Part shown: piece after piece, positions 10,519 to 20,277 of the stretch
Layout: the number at the start of each line of letters is the position of its first letter
Numbering within the stretch: the first letter of the stretch is position 1
Source: CALSMU01 sp965230225
Lineage (GTDB): Bacteria > Bacteroidota > Bacteroidia > Flavobacteriales_D > Parvicellaceae
Reading direction: 5' to 3'
Length of the DNA: 64,000 bases
Assembly: GCA_965230225.1 (NCBI GenBank)
Contig: CBDDKM010000004.1
Location: 62,001 to 126,000 of the forward strand
The notes under the pieces: model-generated
What the model saw: the letters and a program-made list of their open reading frames with translations, nothing else
The model's database searches: none
What the model was told of the DNA's origin: nothing
Made by a program: the position numbers and the translations under genes

Positions 10519-13356
10519 ATGCCTGCTGATTCTAAGCACATAAAATTACTTGAATACTGGAATATGCTGGAGTATCTTAATCCAGTACAGATGCCAAAAG
10601 AATATAAAGTATTAAAGAAGAATCGATTACCTTGGAATGAACCACGATTAAATTTAAAGCCAGGTGAGAAGCCAGAGAAAGTTAAGTACACAATTTATCT
10701 TAACTCATTTTCTGCTAAGGATTTTTACAAGTTTATACAGGTTCATTTTAATTCTTTAGATACCCAAATAAACTATCCATCTTCAAATTATCTTACTGCA
10801 GCAATAGAAGTAAATCAGGAAGGATATTATGTTAGAGAATCATTTCAATTATCCATGCTACCATTTGTCTTATCACAGTTAAAAAAGAAGAAAGCTGATG
10901 CTACGGTTTGGAAAGAAAAGTTTGAATTTTCATTGTCATTTTTAAATGATAGAATAGAAAAAGAGATTCTCACCAACGAAGTTTTAATGAAGCCTCTTAC
11001 CTATTCCATTATTGATGAAATTGAGAATTTGATTTCTTCTAATATAATTTGGGATAAATCGGAACAACTTTCTATTTGTTATGTTCAAAATAGGGACGTA
11101 GGTAATGGTAAAAGAACTAATCACACGATCATTAATAGTCATATATTAAATGATTTGAGGAGTATTATTGATCGTGGGAAAGGATACAATTTTAAAACAC
11201 CGTTAAAAAATTATCTTAATTCAGGAATTAATAAAGAATTTATAGAACATTCCGATGTAAATGAAAATGTTGATATAATTAAAGAGTCAATACGACCAGA
11301 GAATTTCCCCGATGGACGCTGGCCTTCGATACATACATTGAGTTTAATGCAACAGTTTGCTGTTAATAAAATAGTAGAACAATTATCAGACCCTAAAAGT
11401 GCTCCAATATATTCTGTTAATGGTCCTCCTGGTACAGGGAAAACAACCTTGCTGCGTGACATTATTGCATATAATGTTGTTGCTAAAGCTAAGGAACAAG
11501 TAGCCATAGAGAATCCTCAGAAGATTTTTTCCAAAGTAGAAGATATTGTAACAAATGAAGATGAGTCACTCAGTTTTTATCCATTAAAGAAAAAATATGA
11601 AAAGTTAAATGACTTTGCAATGATGGTAGTATCAAGTAATAATGGAGCGGTTGAGAATATTACCAGAGAACTTCCATTAAAGAAAGAAGTTGAAGGATTT
11701 GTAAGTAGGCTAAAATATTTTACTCAGTTTGAGGAAAAACACTCTAATGGTGATAATTGGGGAGCAATTTCTGCAGTTTTGGGTAAAAGAGACAATCTTA
11801 CTGCATTCATAGATAAAGCTCAAAATGGAGAAAATAGCTTAGCAAATTATTTGAGAAATAATCGAAAAACTGATTTGAAAGATTGGGAAAAAGTTGTTGC
11901 CTCATTTAATAAAAAATTAAAGGAAGTCCACCAGGAAAAGACTCGTATTACTGAGTTGCTTACTAGCGTTAAAGAGTACCATCAGCTACAAAAAGAATAT
12001 GATGTATTATTAACTCAAGTTAGAGGGGGAATTGATGAAAATGTTAACTCCACAGAATTAGAAGAAAAACTAGGAGAAATAAATCGTATTGAAGGACAGC
12101 TAGAAAAACTTAGTGAAGTTATTACGGATAATGAAGACCCCAATTTGATTAACGATAAGTATTGGAATAATTTAGATTTAGGGGAAAATCAAAAGAAGTG
12201 CCCTTGGTATTTTAAAACTCTAAATCAATTACAGTCAGATTTGTTTATTGAAGCGTTGAAGGTAAATGAGTGTTTTATACATACAGCTAATGGTAATGGT
12301 TTTCAATGTATTTCTAATAATTTGGAAGTATTCTTAGAACTTATAGGTTCTTATTCAAGCATAAATTTACCGGATAAGAGTAATGCAAAGATTTGGCAAT
12401 CATTTTTTCAAATAATCCCCGTTGTATCTAGTACGTTTGCTTCGGTGCAATATATGCTTCGGAAGGTGAAAACAGATTTTATTCCTTGGCTATTCATAGA
12501 TGAAGCAGGACAAGCATTGCCTCAGCTTGCTTGTGGAGCTATTTGGCGTGCAAAAAGAGTATTAGCTGTGGGTGATCCATTTCAAATTGAACCGGTAGAT
12601 ACTATGCCAACGGAGTTAAGAAAACTATTGCTACCAGAGTATAATTTGTCTACTGAAGATTTAAGAGGAAATTTCTCAGTTCAGAATTTGACAGATAAAA
12701 ACAGCTTGTACGGAGCAAATGTAGAAAGCGGAAACGATAGTTTTTGGATAGGGACTCCACTTAAAGTTCATAGGAGATGCATAGAACCTATGTTTAGCAT
12801 TGCTAACCGTATTTCTTATAATGATTCAATGGTTTGTGCTACACAACTTCCAGAGAGTATTGGAGTAAAAATCAACACTTGTTTCTGGGATGTGAAAGGA
12901 GAGACCAATGGTAGGCATTTTGTTCAGAATCAGGCAAATGTTGTAATTGAATTAATATTAAAATCATTTGAGGGACATGAATTGAACATTTATTTGGACT
13001 TTCCTAGTTTATTCATAATTACTCCTTTTAGTGAGATATCGAAAGAACTTAGGAGACAATTGAAAGAAGAATTGATCAGTAAACTTAGCCTAATTGATAA
13101 AAAGAGAATTAGAACCTGGGTAGATAAATCAGTAGGAACTGTACATACTTTTCAAGGTAAGCAAGCGGAAGGTGTTATTCTATTATTAGGTTGTGATCAA
13201 AAAAGTAAAATGGCAGCTAGATGGGCAGCTAATAAGCCGAATTTATTAAATGTGGCATTGACGCGAGCTAAATATAAATTCTTAGTTGTTGGTGATGGTG
13301 ACTTGTGGTTAAACCTACCATATTTTAAGGAGCTTAACCAATTACACAAAATTTAA
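10519..13356 (+). CDS. Superfamily 1 (UPF1/Dna2-type) helicase, candidate defence ATPase
   Basis: About 945 residues from the ATG at 10519 (a TTG at 10510 is also in frame). Helicase motifs in order: Walker A GPPGTGKTTLL near residue 302; a long insert with charged, coiled-coil-like sequence (about 430-560); Walker B-type LFIDEAGQALPQ near 659 (DEAG in place of DEAD); GDPFQIEPV (motif III) near 690; VGTVHTFQGKQAEG near 874; and NVALTRAKYKFLVVGD near 911, the usual SF1B ending. The N-terminal 270 residues are unassigned. Six bases separate its stop from a HARE-HTH nuclease-like gene, so the pair looks like an operon. Helicase-nuclease pairs of this kind are common in anti-phage systems; that role is inferred. 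Confidence 0.85.
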   Translation: MPADSKHIKLLEYWNMLEYLNPVQMPKEYKVLKKNRLPWNEPRLNLKPGEKPEKVKYTIYLNSFSAKDFYKFIQVHFNSLDTQINYPSSNYLTAAIEVNQEGYYVRESFQLSMLPFVLSQLKKKKADATVWKEKFEFSLSFLNDRIEKEILTNEVLMKPLTYSIIDEIENLISSNIIWDKSEQLSICYVQNRDVGNGKRTNHTIINSHILNDLRSIIDRGKGYNFKTPLKNYLNSGINKEFIEHSDVNENVDIIKESIRPENFPDGRWPSIHTLSLMQQFAVNKIVEQLSDPKSAPIYSVNGPPGTGKTTLLRDIIAYNVVAKAKEQVAIENPQKIFSKVEDIVTNEDESLSFYPLKKKYEKLNDFAMMVVSSNNGAVENITRELPLKKEVEGFVSRLKYFTQFEEKHSNGDNWGAISAVLGKRDNLTAFIDKAQNGENSLANYLRNNRKTDLKDWEKVVASFNKKLKEVHQEKTRITELLTSVKEYHQLQKEYDVLLTQVRGGIDENVNSTELEEKLGEINRIEGQLEKLSEVITDNEDPNLINDKYWNNLDLGENQKKCPWYFKTLNQLQSDLFIEALKVNECFIHTANGNGFQCISNNLEVFLELIGSYSSINLPDKSNAKIWQSFFQIIPVVSSTFASVQYMLRKVKTDFIPWLFIDEAGQALPQLACGAIWRAKRVLAVGDPFQIEPVDTMPTELRKLLLPEYNLSTEDLRGNFSVQNLTDKNSLYGANVESGNDSFWIGTPLKVHRRCIEPMFSIANRISYNDSMVCATQLPESIGVKINTCFWDVKGETNGRHFVQNQANVVIELILKSFEGHELNIYLDFPSLFIITPFSEISKELRRQLKEELISKLSLIDKKRIRTWVDKSVGTVHTFQGKQAEGVILLLGCDQKSKMAARWAANKPNLLNVALTRAKYKFLVVGDGDLWLNLPYFKELNQLHKI

Positions 13357-13362
13357 TACAAT

Positions 13363-14268
13363 ATGACTTTTTTAGAATTGGCGGAAACGGTGTTAAGGGA
13401 AACATTGAAACCAATGTCAGTTGGTGAAATATGGAATTATGCAGAGCAAAAAGGATATGTATCTAAGTTAAAAAGTAAGGGGAAAACACCTTGGGATACT
13501 TTAGCTGCTCAGATGTACACCACTAAAAGTGAGAGTTTTACTTTTGTAGGAGCTAGGCCTAAGCGATTTTATTTACCAGGTATAACTTCGGCTGATTCGT
13601 TAGACAATATTCATGATTCATCAGATTTCATTGAGAAGAAATTAAGCTATAAGGAAAGAGATTTACATCAAGTATTGGCGCATTTTATTGATTATCATTT
13701 TGGAGCCTATTCTAAGACAATAAATCATTCAAGATCAACAAAGAAAAAGTATATGCAATGGATGCATCCAGATATGGTGGCATGCTCTTTTCCAGGGTTA
13801 GAATTAGATGATGATGTATTTGAGTTGAGTAATTTAGTTAATAACCCTCCGATCAAATTATATTCTTTCGAGATTAAATTGCAGTTAAATTTTGGGAATT
13901 TACGAGAAAGTTTTTTTCAAGCAGTTTCCAATTCTTCTTGGGCAAATGAAGGGTATTTAGTTACAGCTAATCTTCAGTATGACATAGAGTTTATGATGGA
14001 ATTGTCTAGGTTGTCAAGTTCTTTTGGGATAGGTATTATAGAGCTGGATTTAATAGATATTAATGGATCTGAAATAGTGAACGAAGCTAAAACCAAAGAA
14101 GATTTAGATTGGTTGTCGATCAATAATTTGTCTATTCATAATAAAGACTTTAATGAATTTGTTAGAAGAATTAGAAAGGATATGATTTCACGTGAAATTA
14201 GGAAGGAGTGGTATGATAGCGTGAAAGAAGCAGATGAACTTGAAAGAATTTTTGAAAAATTGATCTAG
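13363..14268 (+). CDS. HARE-HTH protein with PD-(D/E)XK-like nuclease domain
   Basis: Residues 1-72 form a HARE-HTH domain: TFLELAETVLRETLKPMS, IWNYAEQKGY, KTPWDTLAAQMY and F-x-x-x-G-x-x-P-x-x-F-Y-L are the family signatures. The rest resembles a PD-(D/E)XK nuclease: HPDMVA supplies Asp137, FEIKL supplies Glu170 and Lys172, and FFQAVSNSSWANEGYLV supplies a Gln186 like that of motif IV. HARE-HTH domains are known from restriction-modification and DNA-modification contexts, where they are proposed to sense DNA or its modifications. It follows the helicase by 6 nt and a terminator follows it, so these two genes form a complete unit. The active-site assignment is my reading of spacing, not of a structure. 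Confidence 0.8.
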   Translation: MTFLELAETVLRETLKPMSVGEIWNYAEQKGYVSKLKSKGKTPWDTLAAQMYTTKSESFTFVGARPKRFYLPGITSADSLDNIHDSSDFIEKKLSYKERDLHQVLAHFIDYHFGAYSKTINHSRSTKKKYMQWMHPDMVACSFPGLELDDDVFELSNLVNNPPIKLYSFEIKLQLNFGNLRESFFQAVSNSSWANEGYLVTANLQYDIEFMMELSRLSSSFGIGIIELDLIDINGSEIVNEAKTKEDLDWLSINNLSIHNKDFNEFVRRIRKDMISREIRKEWYDSVKEADELERIFEKLI

Positions 14269-14291
14269 GAAATGAGATAGTTTTCAAAAAG

Positions 14292-14335
14292 AAAAAAGAG
14301 GAGGGCTAAACACCACGCTTACCTCCTCTTCTTCG
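14292..14335 (-). terminator. Bidirectional terminator between the defence-like operon and porP/sprF
   Basis: Inverted repeat AAGAGGAGG / CCTCCTCTT (14296-14304 and 14322-14330) with a 17-nt loop. The A-run before it reads as a T-run on the minus strand, after the end of the PorP/SprF gene. The plus-strand T content (CTTCGTTTC) is weaker, so it probably serves the minus strand mainly. Confidence 0.65.
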
Positions 14336-14367
14336 TTTCTCACATACGCCACTGTGAAAATTGTTGC

Positions 14368-15411
14368 CTAAAAACTCTGAAAACTAGCCTTACCTCCATA
14401 TCCTTTCCATAGGTGTGGATTAGGAGTTCGGAACATTAATGAGATTTCAAATCCTCCGTTTCCACCAGATGCTGCTCTCAATGGAGAGGTATTAATATCA
14501 TAACTAGCTCCGATGGAATATTGATCAAATTCTAATAGTACCGAAGGGATAAATGCATCTCCCTTTCGAACAAAGGTCCCAAGGTGCAGGTAAGCTCCCT
14601 TAATGAATCCCGTTACCTTGGAAGCATCCTTAAGGGTGATTCGATACCTGGTTCCAAACATGATTTCTTTATTTGGCCCCTGAAACTGAGTAATAACTGC
14701 CGGTAAAAGGCTGAAGTTGGTGTTGGGAATTCCTACGATAAACTCGGCATGAGCCACCACATTTCTGTATAACTGATCAGGTCCTGATTCGAACCACTGA
14801 TACTTTGGTTGTAGTATATGGTTTAAGGAGATTCCTGCTCTGGCGCTAAAGTTATTGTTAGCGGTAGAGTAGCTTTCGCTAGCAGAAAAATAGTAGCAAG
14901 CTCCTACCGATAAATCTCCCTGAATCTCGGAGGTGTTTATAAAGGTTTCTCCCGTTGGAGCTGAGGAGTTGTAGTTTCCATTAACGTATTGGTTACCCCA
15001 GGTGGCATTGCTCGGATCAAATCCCTTTTGAACAATACCTCCATTTACCCCAACAGAAACTTTAATTAATCGACCTAGATTCATAATACTGGACAAAGCC
15101 AATTGAGCGTGTGTAGTACCTAGTTTATTATCTCCGGCAATGTCCTTGTAAACGTTTAGCCCAACACCTATATCGGTGTTTCCTTTAGGTTCCAACCTGG
15201 TGTCAAAATTTAACCCAATGGTTTTGTAGGGGGAGTTAACGCTCGACCACTGATTCTTGTAAAAAGTAGAAGCTCTGTAGTTGGCTGGTATTAGTCCTGT
15301 ATTAGCAGGGTTATATTGTATGCTGTTGTTCCAATATTGTGAGAAATGTACGTCCTGACTTTGTGCATTGGCACAAACCAGAAGGAATGTAAATATGATT
15401 AGCTTTTTCAT
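14368..15411 (-). CDS. PorP/SprF family type IX secretion membrane protein
   Basis: A 347-residue product with a signal peptide (MKKLIIFTFLLVCANAQS) and the family hallmark right after it, QDVHFSQYWNNSIQYNPANTG. The remainder alternates strands typical of an outer-membrane barrel and ends in an aromatic residue (SFQSF). PorP/SprF proteins assist export or surface attachment of particular T9SS substrates, often encoded next door. Here the neighbour 5 nt upstream encodes a large protein with a gliding-type C-terminal domain, the expected partner, so the two form an operon. Confidence 0.92.
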   Translation of the reverse strand: MKKLIIFTFLLVCANAQSQDVHFSQYWNNSIQYNPANTGLIPANYRASTFYKNQWSSVNSPYKTIGLNFDTRLEPKGNTDIGVGLNVYKDIAGDNKLGTTHAQLALSSIMNLGRLIKVSVGVNGGIVQKGFDPSNATWGNQYVNGNYNSSAPTGETFINTSEIQGDLSVGACYYFSASESYSTANNNFSARAGISLNHILQPKYQWFESGPDQLYRNVVAHAEFIVGIPNTNFSLLPAVITQFQGPNKEIMFGTRYRITLKDASKVTGFIKGAYLHLGTFVRKGDAFIPSVLLEFDQYSIGASYDINTSPLRAASGGNGGFEISLMFRTPNPHLWKGYGGKASFQSF

Positions 15412-15416
15412 GGTGT

Positions 15417-18400
15417 TTATTTTAGTAGTGTTAGGTTTCCTGATAGTACTTGCGTATTTCCATTACCATCCAGATAGGAAACCATGTAGGTAAATACGGC
15501 AGTGTTTAATGCTTCTCCCTGGTAATAACCATCCCAACCTTCGGATTGAACAGTGGAATAGTAGACTACCTCTCCCCAACGATTAAAGATGTGTAACTCA
15601 AATTCTTGTAGCCCGAACCCATACACATAGAACACATCATTTTGCTGATCTCCATTAGGAGAAAAGGTGTTGGGAATGAATAATTCTCCGTAAGGATCAG
15701 CCACAAATACAGTTACGCTATCGGCGGAGGAACAACCATTGGTATCGGTAACCAATAACTCATAAGTGGTGGAGTTTAAAGGTGATGCGATTGGAGATGG
15801 ACAATTACTACAACTTAAGCTTGAGCTAGGAGACCAGCTGTAAGTGGTTCCCCCCGTTCCGTTAAGGTTAGCAGTTTCTCCGTAGGAGATGTATTGATCT
15901 AATCCTGCATCTGCAGTAGGAGTCGAGTTAACCTCAATGTAAATGGTGTCGGAATCTCCACAAGATCCTGTTACCGAGTAAATGATTTCATGAATACCAA
16001 CTCCGGCAGTATTTGGGGAAAATTCTCCGGTGGCAGGATCCACGCCTGGTCCTGACCAACTACCTCCAACAGGTGAACTAACAAGTAAAGTACTAGGAGA
16101 ATTTTCACAGAACGGGCCTGCCGGAGTTATTGAGGCATCCACCTGATCTATGATGAAAAGATCATACGTTTGAACATCCGAGCACTGCCCGGTGGTTTGA
16201 TAAGTTACAGTATACATTCCCGGTGGTGTAGTGGATAGGTCAATTTCTCCTGAGTTAGGATCAATCGACCCTCCTGAAGAAATACTGAATGCACCACCTG
16301 TAGTTCCTGTAATACTAGCAATTGGATTGGCTTCAGAAACACAGTAAACAGAATCTGAGTAAGTGAACGATGCATTATCATTTGTCACGATGTTAATAGT
16401 ATCGTTGGTGGAGGTTGGGCAAGTACCGTTAGTAGTATAGGTAATGATATAGGTATTGGCACCTGAACTACTTAAATCTACCTCCCCTGATGCAGGATCG
16501 ATGGTTCCTCCATTGTCAATGGTGAAGGTGCCTCCTGTAGCCCCACTAACAGTTGGAGTGGGGTTGGGGTCATTCTCACAATAAGTGTTGTTGGAATAAG
16601 AAAAAGTAGAGTTGTCCAACGGGTCAACAGTTATTGTGATGGTATCGCTATTTCCACAAGCACCACTAATGGTATAAATAATCGTGTGAGTACCTGCTCC
16701 TGCTGTAGCTGGATCCCAGTCTCCGGTAGAAGCATTGGTAATTCCCGGTCCGCTCCAGGTTCCTCCGGTAGTGGCAGCAGTTAATGTGGTAGCAGCAGAT
16801 GATTCACAAAAGCTACCTACAGTTGTTATGTCTGCATTAACTAGCGGGTTTTCGATTACCTCCACATCCGTGGTGCTGGAACCACAGGTATTGGTAACTG
16901 TGTAGGTGTATGACCCTGCTACATCCAACGCAGGGTCGAACACACCGGACCCTGAACCGAGTACAGGTGTCCATGAACCACCGGTTTCAGGTGTCCCTGA
17001 AAGTGTGTTAAATAGGTCAAAAGTTGCATCTCCCGGGCAGTAATATACCGTGTCGCCAATTCCAGGATCAGGTAAATTACCTACGGTGTTTATGGTAAGG
17101 GTATTGGTAGAATCGCTGCACGAACCATCATCCACAACCACATAATAATCTCCATTAGAAAGATTGTTAAATATTCCCGTCGAGTTAGAGGTAATGGAAG
17201 AACCATTTCCTGCATCATGAAGGGTATAGGTAAGTGGAGATGGTGTAGCTACAACAGTAATGCTTCCATCTGCATTGCTACAGTTTTCGTCGGTGGTGGC
17301 AGATGAAGTGATGGAAATTGGGCAGGTGGTTAACGGTATAAAGTATTCAGGAACATTTCTTCCCGTTTCATTTCCCAGATTTAGCGAATATTGAGAAAAA
17401 CCACATCCCGATCCTGCATTGTTAGGAGAGTTAATTACTGATAAAGAACCATTACCGGAAAGAAAATGGGTTAGGTATATTTTGTCGTCCGGCCCTAGTC
17501 TTAATCCGCTGTATCTGGTAAAAGGCCCAGTACCGGATGAAATTAGTGTCTCTGTTGCTTGTATATTGGCTGCCGTTCCAGCTGTAACATCGTACTGGTA
17601 TAATCTACCATAAATGTTACCGTTTGCATTGTTACCACTTACGTATAACTTGGTTCCATCGGCCGAAAAAGCCACTCCATAAGCCGTGTAGCTAGACCAG
17701 GTATTTACCTTTTTTCGGTTAGATAAAGTTCCATTGGCATCATCAAAAGAGAAGATTTCTGCTCTATCCTGACCATTGTTGATGAAAGCGAAAAGCGATC
17801 CGTCTGGAGAAAATCGATACATTCCCAGTCCTCCGGCAGTAGAAGTATTTGCTCCGATGGATTGGGTAGAGTTGGTAATTCCAGTACTGGTAATTAAATC
17901 AATGTAAAACACATCATTACCAATTCCATGAGTAATTAACCAAATGTCGGTATCATTGGCGTGATAAACCACATCCATTCCCTCCATGTGGGCTATACCT
18001 CCATGCATCAGTATGTTTTTGGTGGTTACTGCTCCCAATCCTCCGTTAGCTGTGATGTCCACAATAGAATAGTATAGCTCTCCATTTCTACTTGGGTCAG
18101 GTGAGTATTTATCTTCTAAATGAAAAACATAATATTCGGTGGTTGATCCCGGCATTGGGAAGATTTGAGCAGATTGAGTTGTTGAATAGTGGCCGTTAAT
18201 TCCAGCTCCATTCGACATGATGTTGTGAGTCATATCGTAAATGTCTGTTCCGTCTGTGTAAAATAGAATGTCTCCATTGGCGTCGCAAGCTACTGCAGCC
18301 CCCTCTTGTGAGGTGGTGGAGTATCCATTGTTAGACAGTGGAACAGGAGTACCACTGTTAAAGTCTAATCCGGCACCTGTTCCGAAGTACCAGACGTTTC

Positions 18401-18488
18401 CTTCCTGGGCAGTTGAGAATTGCCCTTGGCTTTGTGAGAATGCATTAAAACCTAATAATAAGCCAAATGCTAAAACGAAGTGTTTCAT
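15417..18488 (-). CDS. Large secreted protein with gliding-motility-type (type B) T9SS C-terminal domain
   Basis: The ATG at 18488 gives the signal peptide MKHFVLAFGLLLGFNAFS; an in-frame upstream codon at 18515 would lie before it. Residues about 30-390 look like a seven-bladed-propeller-like region (GNVWYFGTGAGLDFN, FSPDGSLFAFINNG, FSADGTKLYVSGNN). Then come repeated Ig-like modules with Cys pairs and the pattern TYCENDPNPTPTVSGATGG / VYCVSEANPIASITGTTGG, and a last domain with IPNTFSPNGDQQNDVFYVYG and IFNRWGEVVYYS, the CHU_C/gliding-associated signature. The adjacent PorP/SprF gene is its probable export partner. Likely a surface-attached structural or adhesive protein. Confidence 0.9.
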   Translation of the reverse strand: MKHFVLAFGLLLGFNAFSQSQGQFSTAQEGNVWYFGTGAGLDFNSGTPVPLSNNGYSTTSQEGAAVACDANGDILFYTDGTDIYDMTHNIMSNGAGINGHYSTTQSAQIFPMPGSTTEYYVFHLEDKYSPDPSRNGELYYSIVDITANGGLGAVTTKNILMHGGIAHMEGMDVVYHANDTDIWLITHGIGNDVFYIDLITSTGITNSTQSIGANTSTAGGLGMYRFSPDGSLFAFINNGQDRAEIFSFDDANGTLSNRKKVNTWSSYTAYGVAFSADGTKLYVSGNNANGNIYGRLYQYDVTAGTAANIQATETLISSGTGPFTRYSGLRLGPDDKIYLTHFLSGNGSLSVINSPNNAGSGCGFSQYSLNLGNETGRNVPEYFIPLTTCPISITSSATTDENCSNADGSITVVATPSPLTYTLHDAGNGSSITSNSTGIFNNLSNGDYYVVVDDGSCSDSTNTLTINTVGNLPDPGIGDTVYYCPGDATFDLFNTLSGTPETGGSWTPVLGSGSGVFDPALDVAGSYTYTVTNTCGSSTTDVEVIENPLVNADITTVGSFCESSAATTLTAATTGGTWSGPGITNASTGDWDPATAGAGTHTIIYTISGACGNSDTITITVDPLDNSTFSYSNNTYCENDPNPTPTVSGATGGTFTIDNGGTIDPASGEVDLSSSGANTYIITYTTNGTCPTSTNDTINIVTNDNASFTYSDSVYCVSEANPIASITGTTGGAFSISSGGSIDPNSGEIDLSTTPPGMYTVTYQTTGQCSDVQTYDLFIIDQVDASITPAGPFCENSPSTLLVSSPVGGSWSGPGVDPATGEFSPNTAGVGIHEIIYSVTGSCGDSDTIYIEVNSTPTADAGLDQYISYGETANLNGTGGTTYSWSPSSSLSCSNCPSPIASPLNSTTYELLVTDTNGCSSADSVTVFVADPYGELFIPNTFSPNGDQQNDVFYVYGFGLQEFELHIFNRWGEVVYYSTVQSEGWDGYYQGEALNTAVFTYMVSYLDGNGNTQVLSGNLTLLK

Positions 18489-18556
18489 ATATTTATGGTT
18501 AAGGCATTGTAGCATCAGGGAACATGTACAATGGGTGTTTCGTTGGTTGGTTATTT

Positions 18557-18588
18557 CAAATGTAGTGTGGGCTGAATCTGATCGGAAA
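18557..18588 (-). promoter_or_regulatory. Possible promoter for the large CHU_C protein operon
   Basis: On the minus strand TACATTTG (18557-18564) matches the Bacteroidota -7 element TAnnTTTG; 20 nt upstream is TTTC (18585-18588), one base off the -33 element TTTG. Predicted start of transcription is about 60 nt before the ATG at 18488. Confidence 0.45.
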
Positions 18589-18656
18589 TAGTGACCGTAC
18601 TCAAAGTGTACTCAGTTGTTTAAGTGGTTGTAGGTGAGTTTTTTATGCCTGGTGGG

Positions 18657-20276
18657 CTACTCGTGAATTTTTGCTTCCGTTATGCTGTTCCAGGCATTAA
18701 CTGAGTTGCCAAATCCAATGTATTTAATGTATCTGGCAGATACTCCACCAAGGTTAAAATTCTCAAGACCCAATGAACTTCCGGAAGAATTGAAATTGGA
18801 AACTGAAGTGTAGTTGATGCCATCAGTGGAGTATTGCAATTCAAAATTAGATTGTCTTTGATCTCCTAAATAAAATGCAATTTCAATTCCCTGTACCGTA
18901 TGGATACTTCCCAGGTCAAAAGTTAATTCTACACCATTTACATTACTGCTCCATCTGGTACTATAGTTATAATCTAATACGTTTTCTGGTACATTACCAT
19001 CATCATCAGTGGCAGATACGGAGCTAATTTGTAAGTAATTGGGTGCTGAGGGCTGTACAATGGTGGTATCGTGTAAACTGGCAATTCCGATACCTTCTTC
19101 CCCCATGGCAGAATACAATAAGTACCAACTACCATCATTGTCCTGAAACAACTCTGGATCTCTGATTTGGTTAACATTAGTTTCACTTCCATTCAAAGAT
19201 GGTTGTACGGGTAAATTCACTCCTTCCCACGCCAATTCTGGTCGGATCATTTCCTCGTGAAACAAATCAGTATCCCAAAAAAGCCAATCTTGTCTCAGGT
19301 CCAGAGTGGTTCTGTACACCCGTTCAGGAGCTTCTCCTCTACAAGTATACCATACTTCCAGTGTGTGTCCATCTGGTCGTATTCTGGTGGCAAAGTGCCT
19401 GGGAGTAAGAATATCTCCTCTTTCTGGGTCGATATACTTTAGCACCTTCATATCTTCGTAAACAGGATTGGTGGAGGTGTGCCCTTCTTCCCACGACCAT
19501 ACACTTGGACTACCTGTAGAGAGCCATGGTTCAGTTGCACTTGGAGACTTCCAAATAACTCCGTAATTAGTGAATCCATACATAGTACCCTCGTACACAA
19601 ACGATTTTAAATAAGCATTGGATAATATTTGATTACGTAGCCCATGGTTGGTGACTCCTCCTCCCACTCCTCCTGTAGCTCCAGATGATGAAGGGCAATT
19701 AAAGTTTAACCCATAAGGAGAGGTAGCCGCCAGAGTTCGTTGATTGTTGGTAGAAAAGTCGTTGTCGTAGGCACCATTAGCTTTACCGTGCAGAAGTAGA
19801 ATAAACTGTTGATTAACACTATCTAATAGAACCTGTGGAGAAGCAATGTGGTTATACAACCTTGCACCACCTGTCCATTTAACTTCGTCCGATGATCCAA
19901 GGTCAAATACGCCTCTACCCGGATAAGCCGGGTCATTGTTATTTCCTGCATTAAACAAATGGTATGGACCCTCAATATTGGCAGACCAGGCCATTCGGAT
20001 GTAATCGCCGGAATGGTGACCAAAATACAGATAGTATACAGCCGAGTTGTCAACGCGGTTAGCAGGGGATACCCAATCTGGAATTCTAACTAAACATGGA
20101 CCATTAATATTCTCTGCTTCATAATTAGTTATGCCCGCGTTGGCAAACCAGCTTTGATCAATAATAGGGTTCCCTCCGTTTAATCGGGTGATGGTGGTCT
20201 GAAAGATGGTGTCTTGCCCGATCAAGACGGAGGGAAATAGGATGATTAATAAAATGCGAAGTTTTATTGGAAACAT
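18657..20276 (-). CDS. Secreted GH43-like beta-propeller protein with C-terminal F5/8C domain
   Basis: A 539-residue product with signal peptide MFPIKLRILLIILFPSVLIG. Residues about 50-400 read like a five-bladed glycosidase propeller of the GH43/GH117 kind (CLVRIPDWV, YYLYFGHHSGDYIRMAWS, IEGPYHLF, RDPELFQDNDGSWYLLYSAMG). Residues about 415-539 are a discoidin/F5/8 type C carbohydrate-binding domain (NVLDYNYSTRWSSN, LTFDLGSIHTVQGIEIAFYLG, ARYIKYIGFGN). There is no T9SS sorting tail. Its start is 1 nt from the stop of the upstream GloVer-repeat gene, so they share an operon. The glycan substrate cannot be read from sequence; catalytic residues were not assigned with certainty. Confidence 0.78.
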   Translation of the reverse strand: MFPIKLRILLIILFPSVLIGQDTIFQTTITRLNGGNPIIDQSWFANAGITNYEAENINGPCLVRIPDWVSPANRVDNSAVYYLYFGHHSGDYIRMAWSANIEGPYHLFNAGNNNDPAYPGRGVFDLGSSDEVKWTGGARLYNHIASPQVLLDSVNQQFILLLHGKANGAYDNDFSTNNQRTLAATSPYGLNFNCPSSSGATGGVGGGVTNHGLRNQILSNAYLKSFVYEGTMYGFTNYGVIWKSPSATEPWLSTGSPSVWSWEEGHTSTNPVYEDMKVLKYIDPERGDILTPRHFATRIRPDGHTLEVWYTCRGEAPERVYRTTLDLRQDWLFWDTDLFHEEMIRPELAWEGVNLPVQPSLNGSETNVNQIRDPELFQDNDGSWYLLYSAMGEEGIGIASLHDTTIVQPSAPNYLQISSVSATDDDGNVPENVLDYNYSTRWSSNVNGVELTFDLGSIHTVQGIEIAFYLGDQRQSNFELQYSTDGINYTSVSNFNSSGSSLGLENFNLGGVSARYIKYIGFGNSVNAWNSITEAKIHE

Positions 20277-20277
20277 T

